A DNA stretch of 64,000 nt, taken from Pseudomonadota bacterium. GTDB taxonomy: Bacteria > Pseudomonadota > Gammaproteobacteria > Steroidobacterales > JBCBZW01. The notes beneath the pieces were generated by a model that did no database searches, was not told the DNA's origin, and was given only the letters and a program-made list of their open reading frames with translations. A program made the position numbers and the translations under genes. Positions 36,860 to 45,330 of the stretch are shown in pieces (within the stretch, counting starts at the first letter, position 1; each line of letters starts with the position of its first letter). The stretch spans positions 36,468 to 100,467 of the forward strand of contig JBCCWS010000019.1 in NCBI GenBank assembly GCA_039193195.1, given 5' to 3'.

Positions 36860-37705
36860 GTGATGGAACAACAGCGCTCTTCTGCCGCGCCTCCGGTGCT
36901 GGAAGTCATCGATCTGGCGCGCCACTTCAGTGGGCCCAGAACCGGGCCCTTGGGACTGCGCCGAGGTGATCCCGTCCGCGCGGTCGACGGCGTGAGCTTT
37001 TCGCTCGCCGCGGGTCGTACCTTGGGGTTGGTGGGGGAATCGGGCAGTGGCAAGTCCACGCTCGCGCGTACGGTGCTGCGTTTACACGAGCCGACCCGCG
37101 GACGCGTGCTGCTCGACGGTGAGGATCTGGCACAGCTCGGTCCCCGCGAGTTGCTGCGGCGGCGGCGCGATATGCAGATGGTGTTTCAAGACCCCTGGGG
37201 CTCGCTGAACCCACGGCGTACGGTAGAGGCGTCGATCCGCGAGGGCCTAGACATCCACCAGGTGGGATCGCGCGCTGAGCGCACTGAACGGGTACGTGAG
37301 CTGTTGCGGGTGGTCGGTTTGCCAGAGGATGCGGGCAGCCGCTACCCCCACGCCTTCTCCGGTGGTCAGCGTCAGCGCATCGGCATTGCCCGGGCGCTGG
37401 CACTCGCGCCAAAGCTGGTGATCGCAGACGAGCCGGTGTCGGCGCTCGACGTGCGCGTGCAGGCGCAGATCCTCGAGCTGATGGTGCGTCTGCAGCGCGA
37501 GCTAGGCCTAAGCTACCTGTTCATTTCCCACGACCTGGCGGTGGTGCGTCAGCTGGCTCATGAGGTGGCCGTCATGTACCGCGGAGAGATCGTCGAGCAC
37601 AAGGATGCTGAAACACTGTTCACCAACCCCAGCCATCCGTACACGCAATCGCTGCTAGCGGCAGTGCCAATCCCTGACCCTAAGGCGCGTCGTTCCCCGT
37701 TCTAG
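36860..37705 (+). CDS. Oligopeptide/nickel-type ABC transporter ATPase (OppF/DppF-like)
   Basis: 281 residues from GTG 36860, or ATG 36863. Walker A GESGSGKS near residue 60, Q-loop [14 protein letters not shown], signature [16 protein letters not shown], Walker [13 protein letters not shown] and [26 protein letters not shown] marks the OppF/DppF branch. Together with the preceding gene it would make the heteromeric ATPase of a peptide importer whose membrane and binding components are elsewhere. Confidence 0.9.
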   Translation: MMEQQRSSAAPPVLEVIDLARHFSGPRTGPLGLRRGDPVRAVDGVSFSLAAGRTLGLVGESGSGKSTLARTVLRLHEPTRGRVLLDGEDLAQLGPRELLRRRRDMQMVFQDPWGSLNPRRTVEASIREGLDIHQVGSRAERTERVRELLRVVGLPEDAGSRYPHAFSGGQRQRIGIARALALAPKLVIADEPVSALDVRVQAQILELMVRLQRELGLSYLFISHDLAVVRQLAHEVAVMYRGEIVEHKDAETLFTNPSHPYTQSLLAAVPIPDPKARRSPF

Positions 37706-37736
37706 CCCGAATGCGCCCATAGGATTGACCGGATAG

Positions 37737-38528
37737 CTACCAGTCTTCGAGTGGCGTGTTGCTCCCCATCCAACTCCACTCCACCTCGGTCATGAACCAG
37801 CGATAGGCATCGAGGTCACTCACGCCCCACTCTCTGAAATCACGCATCAACCCGAACAACGCCGTGGCTCGCTGAGCGTCCGGTTGATCAATGAGGGCCC
37901 GCATGCACCCCATGAGCCCTGGCGGCTTATCGGGGACCGCTTCGAGGGCTCGGAGTAGCCATTTGTGGTAGGGGAACAAGCGGCGGTTGTGGGCGAGGAT
38001 GGTTCTGCCGACAAACAACGCTAGCTGGCTCGCAGCGCGGAGCTGCGTGTAGCGATTTTCGTGGCGTTCCGCCTCGTTCATCAGCCAGTGCTGAATGAAC
38101 GCCATGCTGTAAAATGCGCGTAAGCGTTTGGCGTGTCCGTCCTCCTGGTAGATCGGAATGCGTCGCAGCAGATCGCCGATATCGGGGAGGTGTGAGTAGG
38201 TGGCGAAGGCGCCTTCAAAGGCGGCCCGTGAGGGTTCGTTACCTCGTGCTGCGACGCCCTCTAGGTAGGTGCAGTCGATGATCTTACCATCGACGTAGCC
38301 GCCTTCGTAGTCACAGAGATCTCGTCGGTTGATGAAGAGATCCCGCTCTTTAAGGTGCCGCTGGAAGGCCTCGTCCGTGGCGACGATGAGAAAGTCCACG
38401 TCCGAGTCTGCGCGCGCATACCCCTTGGCAACCGAGCCCCCGATGATCAGCGCTAGGTAGCGTGAATCGTCGCGATAAGTGTCCGTCAGACGTTCTATTG
38501 CTCGTTGGTGGTGTGCCTGGATGGTCAT
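37737..38528 (-). CDS. Nucleotidyltransferase-fold protein
   Basis: 263 residues. N-terminal nucleotidyltransferase motif IIGGSVAKGYARADSDVDF, with Gly-Ser at 31-32 and the DxD pair Asp43/Asp45, resembles aminoglycoside-adenylyltransferase-type enzymes. The C-terminal part is helical and resembles no drug-resistance enzyme I know. Its ATG overlaps the stop of the upstream winged-helix/TPR regulator by four bases (38525-38528), so the two are made together. Substrate unknown. Confidence 0.78.
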   Translation of the reverse strand: MTIQAHHQRAIERLTDTYRDDSRYLALIIGGSVAKGYARADSDVDFLIVATDEAFQRHLKERDLFINRRDLCDYEGGYVDGKIIDCTYLEGVAARGNEPSRAAFEGAFATYSHLPDIGDLLRRIPIYQEDGHAKRLRAFYSMAFIQHWLMNEAERHENRYTQLRAASQLALFVGRTILAHNRRLFPYHKWLLRALEAVPDKPPGLMGCMRALIDQPDAQRATALFGLMRDFREWGVSDLDAYRWFMTEVEWSWMGSNTPLEDW

Positions 38529-40750
38529 TGGCGCGGCAGGATGGGCAGCTCGTCGATCGACGCAAGTTCCCCGTCCTCCTCCATGCGAGCGAGATTGGCT
38601 CGCTGCTGGTCGATCCGCGTCAGCATCTCGTCGCTCAACAACCGATAAGCGGCCTTGTCGTGCAGTGTTCTAGAGGCGAGCGAGGATCGGGTCAGGTCTC
38701 TGCAGCCGCCAGCCTTACGCCAGTCATCAAGTGCCCCTAGGGCCTTGTCGGAATCGCCCATGGCGGCGTACCACCAGGCGTCCATGAGGTCGATGCCGCG
38801 CCAAGGGTGGCGACTGCGTGACGGAACGATCTCGATCAGCCTCTCCATCAGGTGGCCGGCCCTGCCTTGTTCGCCTATGAGGTGCAACACCGTGCTGTAA
38901 GCGAGCGCTAGCTTGAGCAGATTGCTGTCTGCCTCTATGTCGAGGTCGGGTCGCAGCAGTGCAGGGTAGGTCGTTTCGAACAGCTCCATGGCCAGCTCGG
39001 GGTGGTCGTAGCGAATGTCCAGCCCATTCAGGTAGAGCAGGTCGTGCCAGGGTTCAATCGTCGCCTGACCGTCGATGATCTCTTGCAGGAGCTGCCTTTC
39101 CTGCTCGTGCTCCTGACGGAGTCGGTGCAGCTTCAGACGGGCGATCCACGAGAATCCGGTGTCCGGTACGAGTTGCAGGCACCAGTCGAAGAAAAACTCT
39201 GCCCGTTTGGTCAACCCCAGCTCCTCGTAGGCGACGGCGAGGAAGAAGGTGGTCCAGGGTACGCCGGGATCTAACTGGAAGGCGCGTTGGAAGGCTTTGA
39301 TGGCCTCATCGTGCCGGTATAGCTTCCAGGCGTAGAGCTGGCCCAGCATCTGGTGGGGCGGTACGGCCCGCGGCGCCGTCTCGATGGCGCAGAGGATGAC
39401 CGCGCGAGATTCGTCGAGGCGCTCTAGATCCATCAAGGCTTGGCCCATCAACGACAGAGTGTGATGGCTTTGCGGATCGAGCAGCCGGGCCCGGTGAAAG
39501 TATTCCATCGCCTGCTCAGGCTGTCCGCAGTCCCAACTCTTGAAGTACCCGAACATGCGCAGGGCGCTGGTGTTGTTGGGGTTTAGCTCGATCGACTTTT
39601 CGTAGGCGGCTTGCGACTCGGAAAAGGCACCGCGATGTCGTTCGAGGAAGCCCTGGGCCTCGTAGGCCTCGCTGAGCTCGGGATTGAGCAACAGCGCTCT
39701 GCTGATGACGGGCTCGGCTAGGCGGTTCTGCTGCGCAACGTCCAGCCCACCAAAATGAACTCTTTCGAGCAGCGACATCGCCAGCTGTGCATGGGCCGCT
39801 GCGAAGTTGGGGTCTAGTTCGATCGCCTGGCGAAAGTGCTGGATCGCGGCGCTGAAACCCTCGCAGCTTGCTAGGCCGTAGCTCACGCGCCCGCGAAAGT
39901 AGGCCTCCAGGGCCGCCATGTGCTGGGTAGGTGGTTCGCTCAGGTGTCGCTGTTCATCGGCTGACAGCACCGCGCGCAGCTGCGTCGCGACGGAAAGGGC
40001 GATCTCGCTCTGGATGGCGAAGACGTTCTCTGCGGTGAGCGTGCGCGTGTAGGTGTCCGCCCAGATATGCTCATCTCTTACGGCATCGATGAGCTGCACG
40101 TTGATACGGATCTGATCCCCCGCACGCTGTACGCCGCCTTCGACCACGCTGGTGCAATTCAACTCCTGCGCGATCGTGCCTACGCTCTTCTCGCTCTGGC
40201 GGTAAGCCATCACCGAGGTGCGGGAGATCGTTGCCAGCTGCCTGATCTTCGAGATGTGCGTGATGAGTTCATCGTGGAAGCCGTCGGTAAAGTAGGCATC
40301 CTGGGTCTGCACGCTCCGGTTCTCGAAGGGCAGTACGGCGATCGAGGCATTCTGCCGAGGCCGATGGGTGGGGCGTTGGTGGCGGGTCTGGGGAGGAGTT
40401 GTCTGCGCGGAGGCCTGTAGGGTGGCCCTTGAGGCATGGGAGATTTCTCGGACCGTGCCAACGAACCGATAGCCTCGGCCGCGGATGGTCCGTATGAACT
40501 TTTGCTGCACGCCGTCATCGCCGAGCGCGGCGCGTGCGAGCTTGATCTCGTTGCTGAGCGTGCCTTCGGCGATAAGCCTTCCCCTCCAGACTGCCTCGAC
40601 TAACTGTGCGCGCGTCACGAGCTCGTCTCGATGCTGAATCAGGTAGATCAACAGATCGAACACCTTCGGCGCGATCGGGACGGGCTCGCCGTCTTTGGTC
40701 AGGGCGAAACGCGCCGTATCCAGTTCCATCCCCGCGCACTGGAAGATCAT
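38525..40750 (-). CDS. CadC-like winged-helix regulator with FlgO-like and TPR domains
   Basis: 741 residues from ATG 40750. The first ~95 residues form an OmpR-type winged helix (PKVFDLLIYLIQHRDELVTR, then GTLSNEIKLARAALGDD and IRTIRGRGYRFVG). About residues 130-255 form a TolB/FlgO-like domain (SIAVLPFENRSVQ; FHDELITHISK; VVEGGVQRAGDQIRINVQL). The rest is TPR repeats (ELDPNFAAAHAQLAMSLLE; ELNPNNTSALRMFG). No membrane helix is evident, unlike CadC. It is divergent from the lipoprotein/GH pair and coupled to the nucleotidyltransferase. Confidence 0.85.
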   Translation of the reverse strand: MIFQCAGMELDTARFALTKDGEPVPIAPKVFDLLIYLIQHRDELVTRAQLVEAVWRGRLIAEGTLSNEIKLARAALGDDGVQQKFIRTIRGRGYRFVGTVREISHASRATLQASAQTTPPQTRHQRPTHRPRQNASIAVLPFENRSVQTQDAYFTDGFHDELITHISKIRQLATISRTSVMAYRQSEKSVGTIAQELNCTSVVEGGVQRAGDQIRINVQLIDAVRDEHIWADTYTRTLTAENVFAIQSEIALSVATQLRAVLSADEQRHLSEPPTQHMAALEAYFRGRVSYGLASCEGFSAAIQHFRQAIELDPNFAAAHAQLAMSLLERVHFGGLDVAQQNRLAEPVISRALLLNPELSEAYEAQGFLERHRGAFSESQAAYEKSIELNPNNTSALRMFGYFKSWDCGQPEQAMEYFHRARLLDPQSHHTLSLMGQALMDLERLDESRAVILCAIETAPRAVPPHQMLGQLYAWKLYRHDEAIKAFQRAFQLDPGVPWTTFFLAVAYEELGLTKRAEFFFDWCLQLVPDTGFSWIARLKLHRLRQEHEQERQLLQEIIDGQATIEPWHDLLYLNGLDIRYDHPELAMELFETTYPALLRPDLDIEADSNLLKLALAYSTVLHLIGEQGRAGHLMERLIEIVPSRSRHPWRGIDLMDAWWYAAMGDSDKALGALDDWRKAGGCRDLTRSSLASRTLHDKAAYRLLSDEMLTRIDQQRANLARMEEDGELASIDELPILPRQ

Positions 40751-40904
40751 CGGGTACCCAACCCTTCGCAATATCGATCTTCACACATGGTGGCACAAAG
40801 CGCCGAGCTCCTAGGTAAACCCTATGAAAAAGCTATGTTCTCGGTACTTTCGCCGGGCGCGAAGTTGCTAGCGTAGGCGGGTGTACAAATCGGCCGGCCG
40901 AGTC

Positions 40905-41381
40905 ATGAACAGACCGTTTCCACTTCTCCTGGCGAGCCTTCTGCTCGTCGGCTGCAGCACCACCACCACCCAGTCTCCCGCGTCATCTGAGCTGGTCGAC
41001 TACGGTGATTACTCGTCCGAGACGCTCACCACCAACGCGTGGGTTGCGCTTACCGCTGGCAACTATGCACACGCCATCGAGTACACGAGCAAGTGTGCTG
41101 ATCTGTACGAGGAGAAGGCCAGAGAGATGCAAGGCTCGCTCACTGCCAAGGCACACATCGACAAGGTGTTTGACTACTGGGCCCTCAACGATGTGGGCAC
41201 AAGCTATTTCATCATGGGCGAGGCCCTGACCAAGTTGGGCAGACGGACCGAGGCGGTGGCAGCGTTCAAGGTGGTGAGAGACGAGCTGTACTACGCCCAA
41301 ACCTGGGATCCGAAGGGCTGGTTCTGGTCACCCGCTGAGGCGGCCTACGCGCGGGTGGAACTATTGACGGGAGACTTCTAG
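40905..41381 (+). CDS. Outer-membrane lipoprotein with a TPR-like body
   Basis: 158 residues from ATG 40905. Signal peptide with lipobox LLLVGC near residue 17. The body is helical: GNYAHAIEYTSKCADLYEEK and FIMGEALTKLGRRTEAVAAF look like two TPR units. Two bases separate it from the glycoside-hydrolase gene, so both are cotranscribed. A 12-base palindrome TCGGCCGGCCGA (40890-40901) sits just before the start. Function unknown. Confidence 0.75.
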   Translation: MNRPFPLLLASLLLVGCSTTTTQSPASSELVDYGDYSSETLTTNAWVALTAGNYAHAIEYTSKCADLYEEKAREMQGSLTAKAHIDKVFDYWALNDVGTSYFIMGEALTKLGRRTEAVAAFKVVRDELYYAQTWDPKGWFWSPAEAAYARVELLTGDF

Positions 41382-41383
41382 GC

Positions 41384-42727
41384 ATGTCGTCGCAGCGGCG
41401 ATGCGCGCTGGTAGTAGCGCTAATCTGGTCAGGTATGTTGAACGCTCAATCGCTGCCAGGCGATCGTGCGCAAGTGCGCGTACTGGAGCGAGGCGACGGC
41501 AGCTTCACGCTGTTGCGCAACGGCGAGCCCTACCAAGTGAAGGGAGCGGGGTTCGGCAGTGACGAGGGTGCACGGAGCGGCGCGCTGGACGTGTTGGCGC
41601 AAGCGGGGGGTAACTCCATTCGCACTTGGGGCGTGGAGCAGTTAGAGCAGAGGATCGATGGCAAGCCCTTGCTCGACCGAGCGCACGAGCTCGGCATCTC
41701 GGTCACCGTCGGCTTTTGGGTTGGACACGTCCGCCACGGCTTCGACTACGGCGATGCGACCAGGGTGGCCGAGCAGCGCGAGAAGCTGCGCCAGGCTGTG
41801 CTCAAGTACCGAGACCATCCGGCCCTGCTGATCTGGGGGCTCGGCAACGAGATGGAAAAGGTCTGGGACGGCGGTGAGACGGAGCTCAGCGATGCGCGTA
41901 TCTGGAGCGAACTGAATTTCTTGGCGGGTATAATCAAGACGCTCGACCCACACCATCCGGTGATGACGGTAGTGGACGGGACGCCGTCGACCAAGATCGA
42001 AGCGATCAAGGCGCATTACCCCGCGCTCGATATTCTCGGTATCAACGCCTACGCGGGCGCCGTGGGTGCTGGGCAGCGCTTGCGTGCCTCCGGTTGGGAC
42101 GGGCCCTACATGTTGACCGAGTTTGGTGTGACCGGTACGTGGGAAGTGCCCACGACCAGCTGGAATGCACCGATCGAACCGGAGCCGAGCCAAAAGGCTA
42201 GTGAGAGCTACACGGCCTACACGCGGGATCGAGATGACAACGTTGGCCGTTCCCTCGGGTCTTACGTGTTTCTGTGGGGTAGCAAACAGGAAGCGACGTA
42301 CACCTGGTTTGGCATGTTCCTGCCGAGCGGAGAGAAGCTTCCGCGCGTCGATGCGATGGCCTACGCGTGGTCTGGCCGCTGGCCGTCGAACCGTGCCCCG
42401 AAGCTGTTGTCCTTAGAGACACCGGTAGCGCTGAAGGCAGTGAGACCGGGCGCCTCATCCCACGCTCAGGTCGACTGTCTAGACCGAGAGGGTGATCCCC
42501 TTCGCTACGAGTGGGAGATTCGGGCAGAAAGTACCGATCGAAGGGTTGGCGGAGATGCCGAGGCTGTACCGCCCACGGTGCCCAACGTCATCGGTCAAGG
42601 CCAGGGAACGCACCGTATCGAGTTCACGACCCCAGATCGACCGGGTGCCTATCGCCTATTCGTGAGCGCCTACGACGGTCGCGGTGGCGCTGTGGCTCAT
42701 AACCTGCCGTTCTACGTTAGCGAGTGA
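41384..42727 (+). CDS. Secreted glycoside hydrolase (GH2-like TIM barrel) with Ig-like C-domain
   Basis: 447 residues with a signal peptide (CALVVALIWSGMLNAQS). The barrel carries WGLGNE with the acid/base Glu156 and LTEFGVTG with the nucleophile Glu246, as in clan A hydrolases such as GH2, GH5 or GH79. GGNSIRTWGV and VTVGFWVGHVRHGFDYGD belong to the same fold. About residues 340-447 look Ig/PKD-like (CLDREGDPLRYEWEIRAEST). It may attack beta-glucan or another polysaccharide at the surface; substrate is unknown. Coupled to the lipoprotein gene. Confidence 0.8.
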   Translation: MSSQRRCALVVALIWSGMLNAQSLPGDRAQVRVLERGDGSFTLLRNGEPYQVKGAGFGSDEGARSGALDVLAQAGGNSIRTWGVEQLEQRIDGKPLLDRAHELGISVTVGFWVGHVRHGFDYGDATRVAEQREKLRQAVLKYRDHPALLIWGLGNEMEKVWDGGETELSDARIWSELNFLAGIIKTLDPHHPVMTVVDGTPSTKIEAIKAHYPALDILGINAYAGAVGAGQRLRASGWDGPYMLTEFGVTGTWEVPTTSWNAPIEPEPSQKASESYTAYTRDRDDNVGRSLGSYVFLWGSKQEATYTWFGMFLPSGEKLPRVDAMAYAWSGRWPSNRAPKLLSLETPVALKAVRPGASSHAQVDCLDREGDPLRYEWEIRAESTDRRVGGDAEAVPPTVPNVIGQGQGTHRIEFTTPDRPGAYRLFVSAYDGRGGAVAHNLPFYVSE

Positions 42728-43074
42728 TTCGCGCTCGTAGTCTTCGCTGATTCAACTTCCCCAAAGGCCCTACTGATCGACTTGCGGTGCTGACCCCAGG
42801 CACCGAATCTCACTAGCGGCTCCCTATAGCGCTCGATCGCACCTTCCGCGTCGACTTGTTGTCCTTTGCCTAGCCCCACTCTGAGAAGCCCATTTAGCTA
42901 TCGATTATGATAGCTGAGAGTCGCGTTGAGAACGTGGGTGTTGGCTCGAGCACGTGTCGCGACACGGGCTGGCAAGGCAGATTTTAAACATAATCCTACT
43001 CTGGCTGAGCAGACCGTCGACCTTCGGCCTTCTTGCCTCACCCTTCCATTGCGGTATTCTGCCGCCGCGCCCAC

Positions 43075-43088
43075 GCCGATGTATCGAA
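43075..43088 (+). promoter_or_regulatory. 14-mer shared with the spondin gene: candidate ECF promoter (sigma gene)
   Basis: GCCGATGTATCGAA occurs here and again at 44388-44401, upstream of the spondin gene. Beyond it both sites continue (A/T)TCG. A repeat before the sigma gene and its likely target fits an autoregulated ECF promoter -10 region. No shared -35 was found. Confidence 0.45.
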
Positions 43089-43114
43089 ATCGTCCACGTC
43101 TACGTATTGACAAG

Positions 43115-43693
43115 GTGAAACAGCCGAGAGTGGAGATCGATAGTAATCGCTACGATGAGGATGAGCGTCGCTGGGCTCGTCTGATGTCCCAGGCCCAGGC
43201 GGGCGACCAGGCGGCCTACGCGCAGCTGCTCGAGGAGATATCGATTACCATCGAAGACTTCGTCCGCCACCGCTTCGGCCAGATTGAGATGCTCGAGGAT
43301 TGCGTGCAGGAGTGTCTGGTGAGCGTGCATCAGGCGCGCCACACCTACGACCCGGCGCGCGCGTTTCGACCCTGGCTGTTCACCCTCGTGCGTCATCGGA
43401 CCATCGATCTGCTCCGCCGCGGCAGTAGCTGGCATCGCCTGCAGCGACAGCCCTTGCCGAGCGCATCCACCACTTCGGAGGCCCTCAATCGCCTCATCGA
43501 CGGGGCTCACGCTCTGGCGAGAATCCCCGAGGACCTACGCAAGGCCGTGATTCTCGTTAAGTACGAGGGGCTTACGGCCAAGGAAGCGGCGTCGCGCCTC
43601 GGCATTCGCGAGAGCGCCCTCAAGGGGCGCCTGCGGCGAGGGCTCGAAGCAGTGTTTGCCGAACTCAATCGAGAAGGGAGCGCCGGCAGATGA
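43115..43693 (+). CDS. ECF-type RNA polymerase sigma factor
   Basis: About 192 residues from GTG 43115; an ATG at 43079 gives 204 but lies inside the suspected promoter motif. Region 2: ALMSQAQAGDQAAY-like start (MSQAQAGDQAAYAQLLEEI), then DCVQECLVSVHQARHTYDP and FRPWLFTLVRHRTIDLLRR. Region 4: LPEDLRKAV-type helix (IPEDLRKAVILVKYEGLTAK) and EAASRLGIRESALKGRLRRG. It is coupled by a four-base overlap to an NrsF-like anti-sigma factor, as in the Caulobacter SigF system. Confidence 0.88.
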   Translation: MKQPRVEIDSNRYDEDERRWARLMSQAQAGDQAAYAQLLEEISITIEDFVRHRFGQIEMLEDCVQECLVSVHQARHTYDPARAFRPWLFTLVRHRTIDLLRRGSSWHRLQRQPLPSASTTSEALNRLIDGAHALARIPEDLRKAVILVKYEGLTAKEAASRLGIRESALKGRLRRGLEAVFAELNREGSAGR

Positions 43694-44361
43694 ACCGTCC
43701 CACTCGCGAAGCGTTGATCAACGATCTGGTGGCCGATGCTGAGCGTCCCGTGCCCAACGGTGCGCGCACGCATCTGGAGAGCATGTTGTGGGTGGTGCTG
43801 TCGGCCGTGTGGGTGGTGTCGCTGACGCACCTGCTCGGAGATCTACGACCCGGCGTGATGGATCAGTTGACGTCAAGTCCGAGGCTGGTGACCGAGCTAG
43901 CGCTCGGTCTTGGCACTACCATCGCGTTCGCTCATCTAGCGTTTCGCTCTGCCCTCCCCGGCAGCCACTCCCTGGTTCTCAGCGCTCTGCCCGCGCTTGT
44001 CTTGCTAGTCCTGTGGGTGGGGCTACACCTATACGGCTTCATCGACCCCACCTTCGCCCCGTCGATGCACGGCAAACGCGAGCACTGCGAGTGGCAGGTG
44101 TTTACCTTCGGGATCCCCGTGCTCGCGGCCGGCGCCATGGTGCTGCGCCGCTGGTGGCCGAGGGGCGCCTTCTCTGGCGCCGCGCTCGGGCTGGCGGCGG
44201 GCGCGCTACCAGCGATGCTGATGCAGATCGCCTGTATGCACGAACCCTGGCATATCCTGACCCATCACCTCTTGCCAGGCCTCGCGTTGGGGCCGATCGG
44301 GGCAGTGATCGGGTTTTTGGTGCTACAACCCCCCGGCCGACGAGGCATTCCGCGACCCTAA
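43690..44361 (+). CDS. NrsF-like (DUF1109) anti-sigma membrane protein
   Basis: 223 residues with six hydrophobic segments and conserved Cys-containing loops (KREHCEWQVFTFG; IACMHEPWHILTHHLLPG). DUF1109 proteins such as Caulobacter NrsF bind and hold an ECF sigma factor at the membrane, and their cysteines are required for release under metal stress. The ATG overlaps the sigma stop by four bases, giving equal amounts of both. The signal sensed here is unknown. Confidence 0.85.
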   Translation: MNRPTREALINDLVADAERPVPNGARTHLESMLWVVLSAVWVVSLTHLLGDLRPGVMDQLTSSPRLVTELALGLGTTIAFAHLAFRSALPGSHSLVLSALPALVLLVLWVGLHLYGFIDPTFAPSMHGKREHCEWQVFTFGIPVLAAGAMVLRRWWPRGAFSGAALGLAAGALPAMLMQIACMHEPWHILTHHLLPGLALGPIGAVIGFLVLQPPGRRGIPRP

Positions 44362-44387
44362 CGTCTCTGCCACAGAAAAAGACGATT

Positions 44388-44401
44388 GCCGATGTATCGA
44401 A
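44388..44401 (+). promoter_or_regulatory. 14-mer shared with the sigma gene: candidate ECF promoter (spondin gene)
   Basis: GCCGATGTATCGAA, identical to 43075-43088, 84 bases before the spondin ATG (44485). It lies 27 bases past the anti-sigma stop, where a promoter for the next gene would be. Confidence 0.45.
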
Positions 44402-44484
44402 TTCGGCGGCGGCTGCGTAGTGGTTATGGTCGCTTGCGCGCTGTGCGCGCCGAGCCCATCCGCTCATTAGGGAGATACCAACAA

Positions 44485-45285
44485 ATGAAATTCAGCCTCG
44501 CGGCAATCGGCACGACGGCGATTGCCCTAGCCTCTTTCGGCGCGTCCGCTGCCACCGTGCAGATCACGGTGACGGTCGAGAACCTCACGCCGGAGAACAG
44601 CGTGGCCTTCGCGCCCCTGCGTGTTGGCTTCCACAACGGCACTTTCGACGCCTTCAACATCGGCGAAGTGGCCGGTGATGCCATCATCTCGGTGGCCGAG
44701 GGTGGCTCGGGCGATGCCTGGTTCCCGGCCTTCGAGGCGGCGGACCCCACGGCCACGCTCGGCAGCGTCGTGCCAGATCCAGCCGGCCCGCTGGTGCCCG
44801 GCGCCACTGCGGTCGCCACTTTCACGGTGGATACGGACGTCAACCAGTACTTCACCTTCGCGTCAATGGTCGTGCCGAGCAACGACTTCTTCATCGGCAA
44901 CGATAGTCCCACGCAGTACCAGCTGTTCGATGGCAGCGGCAATCTGCTGCTCTCAGAGATCCTGGTCGGCGCTGCCGACATCTGGGATGCCGGCTCGGAG
45001 ATCTTCGATCCCAGTGCGGCTGCCTTCGTGGTGGGTGGTGACAACGACGCGCGCACACCGCAAAACTCCGTCGTGGCGTTTAACTTCGCCGAGCTGGCGG
45101 CGTTCAACGGTCTGGAGACTGGAGCAGGCTACATCTTCGACAGCCAGCTCACGGCCAGCAGCGATGTGTACCTGATCTCGTTCGAGGTGGCCGCGGTGCC
45201 GGTGCCGGCGGCACTGCCGCTGATGGGCGGGGCGCTTGGACTGCTCGGTTTCTCGGTGCGTCGTCGCCGTACGTCTGCCGCCTAA
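44485..45285 (+). CDS. Secreted spondin-domain protein with VPxxPA-CTERM tail
   Basis: 266 residues from ATG 44485 with AGGGAGATACC upstream. Signal peptide KFSLAAIGTTAIALASFGAS. A spondin_N domain covers most of the protein: VENLTPENSVAFAPLRVGFH, PGATAVATFTVD, ASMVVPSNDFFIGND. The C-terminus VPVPAALPLMGGALGLLGFS followed by RRRR is a PEP-CTERM-like sorting signal. Spondin-like domains are found in secreted bacterial proteins of unknown role. Its place after sigma and anti-sigma and the shared 14-mer suggest it is a target of that sigma factor. Confidence 0.85.
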   Translation: MKFSLAAIGTTAIALASFGASAATVQITVTVENLTPENSVAFAPLRVGFHNGTFDAFNIGEVAGDAIISVAEGGSGDAWFPAFEAADPTATLGSVVPDPAGPLVPGATAVATFTVDTDVNQYFTFASMVVPSNDFFIGNDSPTQYQLFDGSGNLLLSEILVGAADIWDAGSEIFDPSAAAFVVGGDNDARTPQNSVVAFNFAELAAFNGLETGAGYIFDSQLTASSDVYLISFEVAAVPVPAALPLMGGALGLLGFSVRRRRTSAA

Positions 45286-45296
45286 GGAACTTACGC

Positions 45297-45330
45297 GCGG
45301 CTACCGGCGTTGGCTGACGCCGGTAGCCGC
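45297..45330. terminator. Strong hairpin between the converging spondin and YdeI-like genes
   Basis: GCGGCTACCGGCGT and ACGCCGGTAGCCGC form a perfect 14-base stem with a 6-base loop. It begins 11 bases after the spondin stop and touches the YdeI-like stop. There is no T-run; it probably ends or protects both converging transcripts. Confidence 0.55.
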
